The notes under the pieces were generated by a model. It worked only from the letters and a program-made list of their open reading frames with translations. It did no database searches and was not told where the DNA came from. A DNA stretch of 64,000 bases from assembly GCF_900103915.1 (NCBI RefSeq), contig NZ_FNIG01000002.1, positions 18,608 to 82,607 on the forward strand, read 5' to 3'. This stretch comes from Tenuibacillus multivorans. GTDB lineage: Bacteria > Bacillota > Bacilli > Bacillales > Alkalibacillaceae. The stretch's first letter is position 1, and every line of letters starts with the position of its first letter. The position numbers and the translations under genes are program-made. Shown piece by piece: positions 25,802 through 35,633 of this stretch.

Positions 25802-28099
25802 TTATGAACTAGTCGTCGTTTGTTCCTCCTGTTGGTAATTGCTGACTAGCACTTTTCTAGGCTTACTACCTTCATAAGGACCTACAATCCCGCGTTCTTC
25901 CATGGCATCTATTAATCTTGCGGCACGCGTATATCCAACACGGAATTTTCGTTGTAGCATGGATACACTAGCACTTTGCATCTCAACAATTAAATGAACA
26001 GCATCTTCATATAAATCATCATCGACATCATTCACAACCTCATTCGTTTCATCTGGAATCATGTCCTCTTGATATTGTGCCTTCTGTTGTTCAATACAGA
26101 AATCAACGATTCGTTCAACTTCTGCATCTGATAAAAACGCACCCTGTATTCTTGTTGGTTTAGAAGCACCAACTGGAATAAAGAGCATGTCCCCTTTTCC
26201 TAGAAGTTTCTCAGCTCCGCCACCGTCTAAGATCGTTCTAGAATCGGTTTGAGATGAAACACTAAAGGCAATTCGTGATGGAATATTCGCTTTAATAACA
26301 CCCGTAATAACGTCAACGGAAGGCCGTTGTGTCGCGATAATGAGGTGAATTCCTGCTGCACGAGCCATTTGCGCTAGTCGCGTAATCGAATCTTCAACTT
26401 CATTAGAAGCTACCATCATTAAATCGGCAAGCTCATCGATTAACACCACAACATACGGTAGATGCGGATGATTTTCATCCTCTTGTTCATTAATTTTATC
26501 GACATATTCGTTATAGCCTTCGATATTCCGTGTACCTGTTTCAGAGAATAAATCATATCGTCTCTCCATTTCAGAGACAATTTTCTTAAGCGCTTGAGAA
26601 GCCTTCTTCGGATCTGTTACAACAGGTGCTAATAAGTGCGGAATACCATTATAAACGTTTAGTTCAACCTTCTTCGGGTCAATCATCATCATTTTGACCT
26701 CGTGTGGCTTGGCTCTTAATAAGATACTTGTAATAATGCCGTTGACACACACACTTTTACCGCTACCCGTTGCACCAGCAATTAATAAGTGCGGCATCTT
26801 ATTTAGCTCAGACGTCACCGCTTCACCTGCAATATCTCGGCCTAAACCAAATAATAATTTGGAAGGATGGTTCTGTGCGTTTTGAACGACTTCACGTAAA
26901 GATACTTGAGCAACCTCCGTATTCGGCACTTCAATCCCTATTGCTGATTTACCTGGAATTGGTGCTTCTATACGAATGTCTTTAGCTGCAAGTGCTAGGG
27001 CTAAATCATCATGCAAATTAACAATTTTACTTACTTTAACCCCTACGTCTGGATAAACTTCATATTTCGTGACAGCTGGTCCAACATGAACTTTGGTAAC
27101 TTTGGCTTTAACTCCAAAGCTATGAAAGGTACGCTCTAATTTGTTCACGGTCGATTGAATTTGCGATTTTTCATGCTGTTGTGAATGAGCGACTGGATTT
27201 TTTAATAGTTGTATAGATGGTAGTTTATAAGATTCATTTTCTACCTCTGTTAACGGCAGATCCTCCATCTCCTCTGATGATTGTTCGTTATCCTCTTGTT
27301 TTAGTTGCTCTGTCCATTGCTTCGTTTCTAGTTCTTGTTGACCATCATTTTCAACATATTGCTGAAAATCTTCAATCACGGGTTGGGATTCTGTCGGTTT
27401 AATTTCATCGTTTTCGATACTGTAAGTTGTCTCAAGCTTTTCATCCTGTTCCTTGGCTTCTTGTTTAGCTTGCTTCTTTTCTTTACGATTAGTAGAAGCC
27501 TTTTGGAAAACCGCACCAAGTCTCTTAAACACTTTCTTAAATAAATCAGAGATCGATTGTTCTGTTAATAACATAAATCCAATAAGAACACCAAATACAG
27601 CTAAAACTTTTGCTCCAGCAGCGGATAATAAATAATAACTTGAAGCAAATAGTAGGGCTCCAGCCATACCTGCACCTATGTATCCATAAGACACCTGACC
27701 TTCTTGGTAGGCTTCAAAATAGTCCCATGTTAAACCAAAAATATTTTGATGAGGTATTTGATTAATTATGGGTTCAAATGATTGTACGTGTGTAAATAAT
27801 AAAACAGCAGCAAACATGATATAAAAACCTATCCATCTTGGTGCTGAAAATTCTGGCCATTTACGTTTTGTCATTAAATAGATTCCTAAGATTAATAGAA
27901 ATAAACTAACAGCAATGTACCAGAAGCCAAACAACCATTTAAACAACGTTGTAAAGACGTGAGGAATGACACCTTCACCTATCGTACTAATACCGCTTGA
28001 AAAAATAGCGAATAAAATAAGCACTAAACCAATGAGTTCAAACTGCAAAACATTACGTTTTTTTCTTTTTGTCTGTTTTTTCTTTTTTCGTTTTGCCAT
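25802..28099 (-). CDS. spoIIIE: DNA translocase SpoIIIE/FtsK
   Basis: The product is about 765 residues. It has a very basic N-terminus ([15 protein letters not shown]), four to five membrane helices within residues 20-180, a charged Glu/Gln-rich linker (about 195-300), the FtsK motor with Walker [10 protein letters not shown] and Walker B-like [13 protein letters not shown], and a C-terminal gamma winged helix ([18 protein letters not shown]). SpoIIIE pumps the chromosome into the forespore. Its position next to tepA and ylzJ matches the spoIIIE locus of B. subtilis. Two adjacent ATGs follow a GAGGTGG site; the second is used here. Confidence 0.95.
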   Translation of the reverse strand: MAKRKKKKQTKRKKRNVLQFELIGLVLILFAIFSSGISTIGEGVIPHVFTTLFKWLFGFWYIAVSLFLLILGIYLMTKRKWPEFSAPRWIGFYIMFAAVLLFTHVQSFEPIINQIPHQNIFGLTWDYFEAYQEGQVSYGYIGAGMAGALLFASSYYLLSAAGAKVLAVFGVLIGFMLLTEQSISDLFKKVFKRLGAVFQKASTNRKEKKQAKQEAKEQDEKLETTYSIENDEIKPTESQPVIEDFQQYVENDGQQELETKQWTEQLKQEDNEQSSEEMEDLPLTEVENESYKLPSIQLLKNPVAHSQQHEKSQIQSTVNKLERTFHSFGVKAKVTKVHVGPAVTKYEVYPDVGVKVSKIVNLHDDLALALAAKDIRIEAPIPGKSAIGIEVPNTEVAQVSLREVVQNAQNHPSKLLFGLGRDIAGEAVTSELNKMPHLLIAGATGSGKSVCVNGIITSILLRAKPHEVKMMMIDPKKVELNVYNGIPHLLAPVVTDPKKASQALKKIVSEMERRYDLFSETGTRNIEGYNEYVDKINEQEDENHPHLPYVVVLIDELADLMMVASNEVEDSITRLAQMARAAGIHLIIATQRPSVDVITGVIKANIPSRIAFSVSSQTDSRTILDGGGAEKLLGKGDMLFIPVGASKPTRIQGAFLSDAEVERIVDFCIEQQKAQYQEDMIPDETNEVVNDVDDDLYEDAVHLIVEMQSASVSMLQRKFRVGYTRAARLIDAMEERGIVGPYEGSKPRKVLVSNYQQEEQTTTSS

Positions 28100-28150
28100 C
28101 ATAACCACCTCAATAGAAAAACATGGCTTATCTTTTTTATAAAAATAAGG

Positions 28151-28172
28151 AAGCAGCCGGTAGTGGCTGCTT
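28151..28172 (-). terminator. Rho-independent terminator after ylzJ
   Basis: AAGCAGCC and GGCTGCTT pair around six bases, and the minus strand continues CCTTATTTTTA. It lies between the ylzJ-like gene and spoIIIE. Confidence 0.75.
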
Positions 28173-28221
28173 GGATGTGTTAATTATTATACCATAGATA
28201 TCCAGTGATTTGGATAAGTCT

Positions 28222-28428
28222 TTATAAGTAAAATGTCGTTCCAGGCTGTAAATCTTTGTTTAAATAATCAGCTGGATCCGTTGATACCATGTGTACAATT
28301 TGGTATCCGTTTAAATCTGGATCTCTTTTTAATTTAACTGTCGCATGATTTAGATTAACAAATTGATAGACCCCATCATCTTCATCTTCAAAAATTTCTT
28401 CTTCATGCAATGGTGTATATAAAATCAT
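28222..28428 (-). CDS. ylzJ: YlzJ-like small protein
   Basis: This 68-residue protein matches the short YlzJ-like family found between tepA and spoIIIE in Bacillaceae: [13 protein letters not shown] at the start and a C-terminal [10 protein letters not shown]. No membrane segment or known catalytic motif is visible, and its function is unknown to me. Its start overlaps the tepA stop as ATGA, so the two genes are co-translated. Confidence 0.8.
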   Translation of the reverse strand: MILYTPLHEEEIFEDEDDGVYQFVNLNHATVKLKRDPDLNGYQIVHMVSTDPADYLNKDLQPGTTFYL

Positions 28429-29171
28429 TGTATCACCTGCTCCCCTTTATTAGACTCAATTAATTCATTAAGCTTAACGATAGCTTCATGAACGCCTCCG
28501 ACATCGTCAATCAATCCAGAATCTACAGCAGTCTTCCCAACTACATTTGTTCCAATATCACGTGTTAAATTTCCTTTAGCAAACATTAACTCTTTAAAGT
28601 CATCTTCACTTATATTTGAATTCTTAGTTACAAAATTGATAACACGGTCTTGCATTTTGTCTAAATATTCAAATGTTTGCGGAACACCAATAACTAACCC
28701 AGTTAGACGAATTGGATGAATCGTCATCGTGGCTGTTTCTGTAATAAATGAGTGGTTAGCCGATACGGCGATAGGAACACCGATTGAATGTCCTCCACCT
28801 AACACAATAGAAACAGTTGGTTTAGAAATCGATGAAATCATTTCTGAAATAGCTAAGCCTGCTTCAACATCTCCACCAACAGTATTTAATAATAAAATTA
28901 CACCTTCAATTTTTGGGTTTTGTTCAATGGCTATGATTTGCGGTATGATATGCTCATACTTTGTTGTTTTATTCTTTTGTGGTAATTGAAGGTGACCTTC
29001 TATTTGCCCAATAATTGGCATCACATGAATATTGGATTCTGGAGCTTGTGGCACATTAGTTTGACCTAACTGTTTAATCTTATCAACTAATGAATTGGAT
29101 CCATCTTGATTATTTTGATCATTTTGTTGATCATCATTTTGTTGATCTTGTTTCTTATCTTGATCTGACAT
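28425..29171 (-). CDS. tepA: ClpP-like serine peptidase TepA (YmfB)
   Basis: This cytoplasmic ClpP-fold protein of about 248 residues has a Gln/Asn/Asp-rich N-terminal tail (about 2-28) before the conserved [12 protein letters not shown]. The nucleophile region is [14 protein letters not shown], with [20 protein letters not shown] for substrate contacts. B. subtilis TepA was reported to assist protein translocation and to degrade small acid-soluble spore proteins during germination. An in-frame GTG three codons upstream lies inside the AGGTAGGTG site, so the ATG is used. It overlaps the ylzJ-like gene and follows the dapA terminator. Confidence 0.9.
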   Translation of the reverse strand: MSDQDKKQDQQNDDQQNDQNNQDGSNSLVDKIKQLGQTNVPQAPESNIHVMPIIGQIEGHLQLPQKNKTTKYEHIIPQIIAIEQNPKIEGVILLLNTVGGDVEAGLAISEMISSISKPTVSIVLGGGHSIGVPIAVSANHSFITETATMTIHPIRLTGLVIGVPQTFEYLDKMQDRVINFVTKNSNISEDDFKELMFAKGNLTRDIGTNVVGKTAVDSGLIDDVGGVHEAIVKLNELIESNKGEQVIQ

Positions 29172-29223
29172 GTTAAACACCTACCTTTTCCCCTAGTGTT
29201 TAACAAATGATTTATCTTCATAC

Positions 29224-29258
29224 AAAAAGAGCCCATTCTCATCGTAAGAATGGAACCC
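29224..29258 (-). terminator. Rho-independent terminator of the spoVF-asd-dapG-dapA operon
   Basis: On the minus strand CCATTCT pairs with AGAATGG around a 7-base loop and the tail reads GCTCTTTTTG. It lies 8 bases past the dapA stop. Confidence 0.85.
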
Positions 29259-29265
29259 TTTTCTT

Positions 29266-30132
29266 TTATAATCCTACATCCTGATACAGCTGTTTTTCTT
29301 CCTCAGCCGATAAAGGCACTAATGGTAATCTGACTGAACCAACTAAAATACCTGCTTTATTCAATGCCGTTTTAACAGGTGACGGTGAAGGGGCTTTAAA
29401 GAACGCTTCCATTTTAGGTAATAAATATCGATGCATGGCCGCGGCCTTTCCAACATCCCCTTGGAAATAGGCCTTAACCATTTCTTGCATTTCATTACCC
29501 AATAAATGCGAGGAAACTGATACAATTCCCTTCCCTCCAACTGATAATACCGGCAACGTAAATCCATCATCACCACTATATAGCATAAAATCGTCATCCG
29601 TTTGATCAATAATTTTAGTCATCATAAATAAATCTTGACTAGACTCTTTAACAGCAACGATATTAGGGATTTTGGATAAAGCAATGGTTGTTTCGGGTTC
29701 AACATTAATGACTGAACGACCAGGAATATTATATAGCATGATTGGCAACGTGGTTGATTCTGCAATGGCCTTAAAATGTTGATATATACCTTCTTGATTA
29801 GGTTTATTATAATACGGCGCAACCGTTAAAACACCATCAACACCTAAGCGCTCAACTTGTTTCGTAAATTCAATCGACGCAAAAGTATTATTACTTCCAG
29901 TTCCAGCGATTACCGGAATTCGACCATCAGCAATTTCGACAACCCGTTTATATAACGTTAATTTTTCGGCATTTGTTAAGGTAGGCGATTCACCAGTCGT
30001 ACCACCTACCACTAAACCATCCGTACCGTTTTTTAGCAAATGTTCAACTAAAATTTCTGTTCGTTCTAAATCTAATTCATTCTGATCATCAAAGGGAGTC
30101 ACCATTGCTGTTAAAACATTCCCGAAAGTCAT
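29266..30132 (-). CDS. dapA: 4-hydroxy-tetrahydrodipicolinate synthase
   Basis: DapA condenses pyruvate with aspartate semialdehyde, the branch point to lysine, diaminopimelate and dipicolinate. The Schiff-base lysine is K162 in VAVKESSQD. Y134 (MLYNIPGR) and the TTGES motif at 45-49 complete the active site. Length 288 is standard. It is the last gene of the operon that also encodes dipicolinate synthase, so its product feeds directly into the spore-specific enzyme. It follows dapG by 5 bases. Confidence 0.97.
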   Translation of the reverse strand: MTFGNVLTAMVTPFDDQNELDLERTEILVEHLLKNGTDGLVVGGTTGESPTLTNAEKLTLYKRVVEIADGRIPVIAGTGSNNTFASIEFTKQVERLGVDGVLTVAPYYNKPNQEGIYQHFKAIAESTTLPIMLYNIPGRSVINVEPETTIALSKIPNIVAVKESSQDLFMMTKIIDQTDDDFMLYSGDDGFTLPVLSVGGKGIVSVSSHLLGNEMQEMVKAYFQGDVGKAAAMHRYLLPKMEAFFKAPSPSPVKTALNKAGILVGSVRLPLVPLSAEEEKQLYQDVGL

Positions 30133-30137
30133 GATGT

Positions 30138-31358
30138 CTAGACTCCTTTCTTACTCAAAAAGCTATCATGAAGGGCGTTGACCGCTTTTTCCAAGTCTTT
30201 TTCTTTAATTAATACCCAAATCGTTGTGTGACTATCTGCAGACTGTAAAATTTGGATATGGTTTGTTGCCAAAGCAGTCACAATTTTTGAGGCCACTCCT
30301 GGTACACCTTGAATAGCTGCACCGACTGTGGACACCTTAGCACAATCCTTAACAATATTATAACTCAATTCCATCGATTCAATTATAGACTGAGTTAATG
30401 ACCATTTATCCTTTGGAATGGTAAAGGTTATACCATTAGTTGATATGTTGAAAAAATCAACCGATATATTTGCTTCAGCCAATTTTTGAAACACGTCATC
30501 ATGAAATTGAATGAGCTGATCTGTAGCTTCAATATTGATTTGAATTAATCCTGATACTTGGGCAATACCTGTTACGAGTCTCTCTTGAATATCTCGATCA
30601 ATCGTATTATTGACCTTTGATGTAACTAAGGTTCCAGCATTTTCTGAGTAAGTTGAACGAACGCGTATTGGTATTTTTTCTTGCATCGCTATTTCAACAG
30701 CACGCGGATGAATAACTTTAGATCCTTGGTAAGCTAAATGTACGATTTCATTATAGGTCATGGCTTTCAATGTTTTGGCATGCTTTACTAAAACAGGATC
30801 AGCTGTTTTTATGCCGTCAACATCTGTAAATATATCAACATACTTCGCTTCAAGGGCAGCGCCTAATGCAATCGCAGAAGTATCTGACCCTCCACGCCCT
30901 AACGTTGTTATATTGCCAAATTGATCTTGCCCTTGAAAACCGGCTACCACAATGACCTGATTTGTTTGAAGTAACGTTTCGATAAGTTCTGTGTTTATTT
31001 TATTGATTCGTGCATCAGTGAAATCATTTGTTGTCAGTATTCCCGCCTGAGCACCTGTAATGGACGCGGCTGAGATACCGTGTTGAATGAGTTCATTCGT
31101 AAAAATGACAGATGAAATAACCTCTCCACATGACATGAGTAAATCCAATTCTCTATTGGTCACATGGTTATTTGGATAATTAACCAATCCAAGTAATGTA
31201 TCCGTTGCATAGGGTTCATCTTTTCGACCCATAGCTGAAACAACAGCGACAATTTGGTGTCCTTCCTCCACAGCGTTTTTGACATGCTCGATCGCATGAC
31301 TTCTTACTTCTGAATTCCGGACCGATGTTCCGCCGAATTTTTGTACTAAAACTGTCAT
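30138..31358 (-). CDS. dapG: Aspartate kinase I (DapG type)
   Basis: The 406-residue aspartokinase has KFGGTSV at 7-13, a GRGGSDTSA phosphate-binding loop and FTDVDGIKTADP. Two ACT domains occupy the C-terminal part (from about 265). DapG is the diaminopimelate-sensitive isozyme in B. subtilis. Its place between asd and dapA supports the DapG rather than LysC assignment. The ATG is at the end of the 20-base gap after asd. Confidence 0.93.
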   Translation of the reverse strand: MTVLVQKFGGTSVRNSEVRSHAIEHVKNAVEEGHQIVAVVSAMGRKDEPYATDTLLGLVNYPNNHVTNRELDLLMSCGEVISSVIFTNELIQHGISAASITGAQAGILTTNDFTDARINKINTELIETLLQTNQVIVVAGFQGQDQFGNITTLGRGGSDTSAIALGAALEAKYVDIFTDVDGIKTADPVLVKHAKTLKAMTYNEIVHLAYQGSKVIHPRAVEIAMQEKIPIRVRSTYSENAGTLVTSKVNNTIDRDIQERLVTGIAQVSGLIQINIEATDQLIQFHDDVFQKLAEANISVDFFNISTNGITFTIPKDKWSLTQSIIESMELSYNIVKDCAKVSTVGAAIQGVPGVASKIVTALATNHIQILQSADSHTTIWVLIKEKDLEKAVNALHDSFLSKKGV

Positions 31359-31378
31359 TTCACACCTCTATGATGTTA

Positions 31379-32419
31379 TTAGTCTTGTTGAATAAATGCC
31401 TGTGCGATCTGCACTGAATTCCAAGCTGCTCCTTTTAATAAATTATCTGATACAACCCAAAAATGAAAACCATTTGGAACATCTAAGTCTTTTCGAATTC
31501 TTCCGACAAAGACATCCGTTTTTCCTTCTGATGATAATGGGGTTGGATAAACCTGATTAGCGATATCATCCTCTAATACGATTCCCGGTTGATCTCTTAA
31601 TGCATCTTGTAAATTTTCAATTGAGACATCATCACCATCAACTTCGATATAAACACTTTCGGCATGTGAATAGAAAAATGGTAGACGTACACATGTTGCA
31701 GCCACTTTTAGCTCAGGCTGATGCATGATTTTTTTCGTTTCATTAATCATTTTCATTTCCTCAAATGTGTAGTGATTATCTTCAAATACATCGATTTGAG
31801 GCAGTGCATTAAATGCGATTGGATAATGCTTTTCTTCAGACTTAACCGGTAAAATACTGGCTTCAGGCTCTTGACCATCTAACATTTTTCTTGATTGATC
31901 TTTTAGTTCTTCTACCGCAGCATTACCCGATCCAGAAACAGACTGATAGGTTGAAACAATCACGCGATTTAAACCAAACTTTTCACGAAGTGGCTCTAAT
32001 GCAACGACCATCTGAATTGTAGAACAGTTTGGATTTGCAATAATTCCGTTATTTTCATTTATATCCTCTTTATTTACCTCTGGGACAACTAATGGTACAT
32101 TCTCATCCATTCGGAATGCACTCGTATTATCAATAACGACTGCCCCACGTTCAACCGCTTCATGTGCTAATTGACGTGAAACAGAGCCTCCAGCAGAAAA
32201 TAAGGCAATTTCAACTCCTTCAAAAGCTTCAGGTTTGGCTTCTTTTATTTCAACTTCTTCTCCTTTAAATACAACATTTTTTCCTGCTGAACGTTTAGAA
32301 GCTAATGGATGTAACTGTTTGATTGGAAAGTCGATTTCTTCCATCATTTCTAATATTTTTTGACCCACTGCACCAGTTACACCGACAACTGCTACATCAT
32401 ATTGTTTTTGATTTGCCAC
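31379..32419 (-). CDS. asd: Aspartate-semialdehyde dehydrogenase
   Basis: Asd reduces aspartyl phosphate to aspartate semialdehyde with NADPH. The 346-residue protein has the nucleotide loop GVTGAVGQK at 13-21, the catalytic Cys132 in NPNCSTIQ and a His in YSHAESVYIE. The start is GTG, preceded by GGGAGGAG with ideal spacing. It is the third gene of the spoVF operon, 60 bases downstream of spoVFB. Confidence 0.96.
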   Translation of the reverse strand: MANQKQYDVAVVGVTGAVGQKILEMMEEIDFPIKQLHPLASKRSAGKNVVFKGEEVEIKEAKPEAFEGVEIALFSAGGSVSRQLAHEAVERGAVVIDNTSAFRMDENVPLVVPEVNKEDINENNGIIANPNCSTIQMVVALEPLREKFGLNRVIVSTYQSVSGSGNAAVEELKDQSRKMLDGQEPEASILPVKSEEKHYPIAFNALPQIDVFEDNHYTFEEMKMINETKKIMHQPELKVAATCVRLPFFYSHAESVYIEVDGDDVSIENLQDALRDQPGIVLEDDIANQVYPTPLSSEGKTDVFVGRIRKDLDVPNGFHFWVVSDNLLKGAAWNSVQIAQAFIQQD

Positions 32420-32479
32420 AATAATCTCCTCCCTCGAACTAACGTCATTTTATCATATTCTCTAGTTCTTTAAAGGGTT

Positions 32480-33076
32480 TTATCGATATTCCCTTAAGAT
32501 GGGTTGAAGTTGTTCCCCGTCAATTGCCTGGTCGATAGTCTCTGGTAACAGATCCATATGAGAGACGAGAGATGTGGCTTTTTTAATTGGATTATCCTGA
32601 CCAAAAGGTACAAAATAAACATTTTTGGCCACTAATAGCTTCGCTAAATTGGCGCCATTTAATGCTAAAGCATCATTTGTTGATATGGCTAGAACAACAG
32701 GATTACGATTTCTTAACGTCGCTTTAGCAGCCATTAGGACGGGTGAATCCGTTAATGCATTCGCAAACTTACTAAGTGAATTTCCCGTTAATGGTGCAAT
32801 AACCATACAATCTAATGGCTCTTTGGGTCCTAACGGTTCTGCTTCAGGAATACTAGAAATTAAATTTTTATCAGTTATCTCTTGAATTCGGTTTAAATGT
32901 TCAGCTGCTTCACCAAATTTCGAATCCGTTGATTGAACGGTATACGATACGATTGGCACAACGTCTGCACCTAAATCCATTAATCGTTGCATCTGAGGAA
33001 AAACATCATCATATGTGCAATGTGAGCCTGTTAAACCAAAACCAATTCTTTTTCCTTCTAGATTCAATGAGATCAT
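32480..33076 (-). CDS. spoVFB: Dipicolinate synthase subunit B
   Basis: This 198-residue flavoprotein-like protein of the DpaB family has GFGLTGSHCTYDDV near the N-terminus, MVIAPLTGNSLSKFANALTDSPVLMAAKA and a C-terminal YFVPFGQDNP. With subunit A it oxidises dihydrodipicolinate to dipicolinic acid, the spore core chelator. A GGGG-type site precedes the ATG and the gap to spoVFA is 9 bases. Confidence 0.95.
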   Translation of the reverse strand: MISLNLEGKRIGFGLTGSHCTYDDVFPQMQRLMDLGADVVPIVSYTVQSTDSKFGEAAEHLNRIQEITDKNLISSIPEAEPLGPKEPLDCMVIAPLTGNSLSKFANALTDSPVLMAAKATLRNRNPVVLAISTNDALALNGANLAKLLVAKNVYFVPFGQDNPIKKATSLVSHMDLLPETIDQAIDGEQLQPILREYR

Positions 33077-33085
33077 GCCCCTTTC

Positions 33086-33961
33086 TTACGCATTCTCTAA
33101 AATGATGTTATGAATGACGCGGGCTAAGATCTTCCCAGCTGTGTTAGATGCCACTAAACCAGGTAAACTGGGTGCTAAAAATGCCTTGATTCCTCGCTTT
33201 TTAGCAAATCGAAAATCGACTCCACCTGGTTTTGATGCGATGTCAATGATTAGACTATTTTTCGGTAATGCACTAATAATGGATGGTGTTACCACTAACG
33301 CAGGAATGGTATTAATTAAGATATCACAATGTTTCATGGATTCCTGAAGATCCTCTTCGGCAATTGGTGTTGCTTGATATTCATAAATTCGTGCTAGTTC
33401 ATCTGCGTGTTTTGAATAGACAGAAACATTGGCTCCTACTCCTTGAAACGTGTGAACCAGCGTTTTACCGACTCGACCTAAGCCAAGAATCGTAACATTG
33501 GAGTTATGAATCGTAAAGTCAGTATGCTGAATCGCAAACATCAATGTTCCTTCTGCCGTTGGAATAGAGTTATAAATGGCAACATCATTTCGATCAAATA
33601 ATTTAATGATCCGGTTCTCGAATTCCTTTAATTCACTTAAATATGGCGTCATAATTCCTGTAAATAACAAGCAATCTTCCGGAAATTGATTGAGCCACTC
33701 TTCTGTGATTAATGGAGATTCTTCTGTAAAATGCGCTTCCGCATAGCCTTCCTGATCCAATCCCGTAATAGGCAAAATAATCGCATCGATTTTTTCTTGT
33801 GGAATACTATCTAAATCAGATACATAGATCCCATTTAAGTCATCTTCAACTTCATCAAATCCAATTACATACACCGATGCATCCTTTTCCACTAATTGAT
33901 GCATCATCTCAATATAGCGCGCATCTCCACCAATCACGACAACTGTTTTACCCGTTAACAA
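33086..33961 (-). CDS. spoVFA: Dipicolinate synthase subunit A
   Basis: The 291-residue protein has the DpaA N-terminus VVVIGGDARYIEM, a second Rossmann domain with ILGLGRVGKTL and the segments NDVAIYNSIPTAEGTLMFAIQHTD and IIDIASKPGGVDF. I place the start at TTG (then LTGKTV). GAGGTG lies six bases upstream, and the homologous N-terminus begins at this point; a GTG three codons earlier lies inside the binding site. A sigma-K-type promoter is 35-60 bases upstream, as expected for a late mother-cell gene. Confidence 0.94.
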   Translation of the reverse strand: MLTGKTVVVIGGDARYIEMMHQLVEKDASVYVIGFDEVEDDLNGIYVSDLDSIPQEKIDAIILPITGLDQEGYAEAHFTEESPLITEEWLNQFPEDCLLFTGIMTPYLSELKEFENRIIKLFDRNDVAIYNSIPTAEGTLMFAIQHTDFTIHNSNVTILGLGRVGKTLVHTFQGVGANVSVYSKHADELARIYEYQATPIAEEDLQESMKHCDILINTIPALVVTPSIISALPKNSLIIDIASKPGGVDFRFAKKRGIKAFLAPSLPGLVASNTAGKILARVIHNIILENA

Positions 33962-33995
33962 TTTTATCACCTCACCAGCGTCATTCAGCCCAATA

Positions 33996-34023
33996 TATCC
34001 TATGACATAACCCTAAAAAAGTG
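33996..34023 (-). promoter_or_regulatory. Sigma-K-type promoter of spoVFA
   Basis: On the minus strand CAC and CATAGGATA are separated by 16 bases, fitting the sigma-K elements (AC near -35 and CATAnnnTA at -10) exactly at the -10. It lies between the ymxH terminator and the spoVFA start. Sigma-K control of spoVF is established in B. subtilis. Confidence 0.7.
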
Positions 34024-34057
34024 AAAAAACTGACTCACATATTTTAATGAGAGTCAG
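34024..34057 (-). terminator. Terminator overlapping the ymxH stop codon
   Basis: On the minus strand CTGACTC pairs with GAGTCAG and is followed by TTTTTTC. The first arm includes the TGA of ymxH (34054-34056). Confidence 0.85.
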
Positions 34058-34299
34058 TCTGAAAGGGTATTTGGCTTAACAATTATCATATCATCACCAA
34101 TTACCTCAATATCCTTCCATTTAATTTTTGCTCTTGATTCACCTTTTTTAAGACCTAACATTGAAAAATCTTGAATAACAATCGATTCAATACGACCATT
34201 TGTGGGATTAATTTCAAGATCTGTATGCCCTAAAATTCCAAGTCGCTCTCCTTTATAGGCATCAATTAATTCTTTTCCCGTTAAATCCTTGTATCGCAT
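34054..34299 (-). CDS. ymxH: YlmC/YmxH family PRC-barrel protein
   Basis: This 81-residue protein has the PRC-barrel pattern of the YlmC/YmxH family (MRYKDLTGKELID, LGILGHTDLEINP, KIKWKDIEVIGDDMIIV). In B. subtilis ymxH lies between mlpA and spoVFA, as here, and the family is associated with sporulation; the molecular role is not known to me. The ATG has an AAGGTGATGTT site and follows mlpA by 31 bases. Confidence 0.88.
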   Translation of the reverse strand: MRYKDLTGKELIDAYKGERLGILGHTDLEINPTNGRIESIVIQDFSMLGLKKGESRAKIKWKDIEVIGDDMIIVKPNTLSD

Positions 34300-34330
34300 A
34301 ACATCACCTTCACTATGACGTATTACTACA

Positions 34331-35551
34331 TTATACGTTAGAAGGTAAAATACATGCCTTTGAAGGTTGATTTTTAAATATATAATCAGCTATTTTTTGT
34401 ATTTCATTTAACGTTACGTTTTCAAAAGCTTGAATTAACTCATTAACAGTCAGATGAGACTGCTCAAGTAATTCATTTCTACCATTATGATGCATACGAC
34501 TATTTGGATTCTCCATTCCAAGAACAATTTGTCCATTTAATTGCTGTAATGTTTTATCTAATTCCTTACGCGTTATTCCATGCTGTTTTATATCTTCAAT
34601 GATTTTATATATTTCATCTTCTAATAAATCCAATTGCTCTGTTGTTGTCGCACCATAAATCGTTAATAAGCCATTATCACGAAACGAACTATGATAAGAA
34701 AAAATGGAATAGGTTAAACCCATTTCCTCGCGTATTTTTTGAAAAAGACGCGAACTCATGCTTCCGCCAAACACATTATTGAGTACCGTTAAAGCATAAA
34801 TCGAATGATCACCGATATGAACACCGGGATAACCTAAGCATAAATGAGCCTGTGATGTTTCTTTCTTTTTTAATAGTGTTTCATTAGAATAGCTTGTCGT
34901 AAGCAAATCATTCGATGATGACTTATCTGGAATAGTTGAAAATAGCTTATCAATTTTATTATCAAAGCCTTCTGGAATACTGCCTGCAACCGAAATAACA
35001 ATTCGATCTGAAGAATAATATTGGTCTTTATAGCTTAGAATTTTATCCCTGTCTATTTGTTTTAGAGCTTCCTCATCACCGAGTATAGGGAAGGATAAAG
35101 GGTGATTTCCAAAACTAACGTTATGTAAATAATCATGAATGATATCATCGGGTGTATCTTCAGTCATCGCAATTTCTTCATAAATAACATTCTTTTCTCT
35201 TTCTAATTCTTCCTCATTAAAACTTGAATTAAAAAACATATCAAACATAAGGTCTAATACTTCATGCGCGTTTTGATCCAAAACCTTAGCATATAAACAC
35301 GTGTATTCTTTAGATGTGAACGCATTAGCGTGACCACCGATGGTATCAAACGATTCGGCAATATTTCGTGCTGAACGTGTTGGAGTTCCTTTAAACAACA
35401 TATGTTCAATCAGATGTGAAATACCATTATTGCGGTTTGTCTCATTTCTTGAACCAGATAATATCCATATGCCAATCGAAGTAGAGCGTATTGATGGCAT
35501 TGGTTCCTCAACGACACGTACCCCGTTTGATAATTGATATCTGTTTATCAA
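34331..35551 (-). CDS. mlpA: M16 family zinc metallopeptidase MlpA (YmxG)
   Basis: This 406-residue processing-peptidase homologue has the inverted zinc motif HLIEH in GISHLIEHMLFKGT, with the second Glu further on (EELEREKNVIYEEI) and the C-terminal GGSMSSRLFQKIREEMGLTYSI. In B. subtilis MlpA affects extracellular protease activity. I start it at a TTG (LINRYQLSNGVRVV), which follows GGGGGGAG and matches the usual family N-terminus. The upstream open frame runs through a hairpin repeat and is rejected. It follows pnp directly; B. subtilis has ylxY between them. Confidence 0.92.
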   Translation of the reverse strand: MINRYQLSNGVRVVEEPMPSIRSTSIGIWILSGSRNETNRNNGISHLIEHMLFKGTPTRSARNIAESFDTIGGHANAFTSKEYTCLYAKVLDQNAHEVLDLMFDMFFNSSFNEEELEREKNVIYEEIAMTEDTPDDIIHDYLHNVSFGNHPLSFPILGDEEALKQIDRDKILSYKDQYYSSDRIVISVAGSIPEGFDNKIDKLFSTIPDKSSSNDLLTTSYSNETLLKKKETSQAHLCLGYPGVHIGDHSIYALTVLNNVFGGSMSSRLFQKIREEMGLTYSIFSYHSSFRDNGLLTIYGATTTEQLDLLEDEIYKIIEDIKQHGITRKELDKTLQQLNGQIVLGMENPNSRMHHNGRNELLEQSHLTVNELIQAFENVTLNEIQKIADYIFKNQPSKACILPSNV

Positions 35552-35570
35552 CTTTCTCCCCCCACTCATT

Positions 35571-35597
35571 AAGAAACTCGCCTTTAGGCGAGTCGAC
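35571..35597 (+). repeat. Hairpin repeat upstream of mlpA (possible short copy 3)
   Basis: AAGAAACTCGCCTTTAGGCG and the following AGT form a 7-base stem ACTCGCC/GGCGAGT around TTTA. Sequence and position resemble the AAGAAAACT...GCC/GGC part of the repeats at 14968 and 16937. It may equally be a weak pnp terminator, but no good T-run follows it on the minus strand. Confidence 0.4.
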
Positions 35598-35633
35598 TGA
35601 AGCATTTTCTTTCATTTTTTGAATGAATCGATG

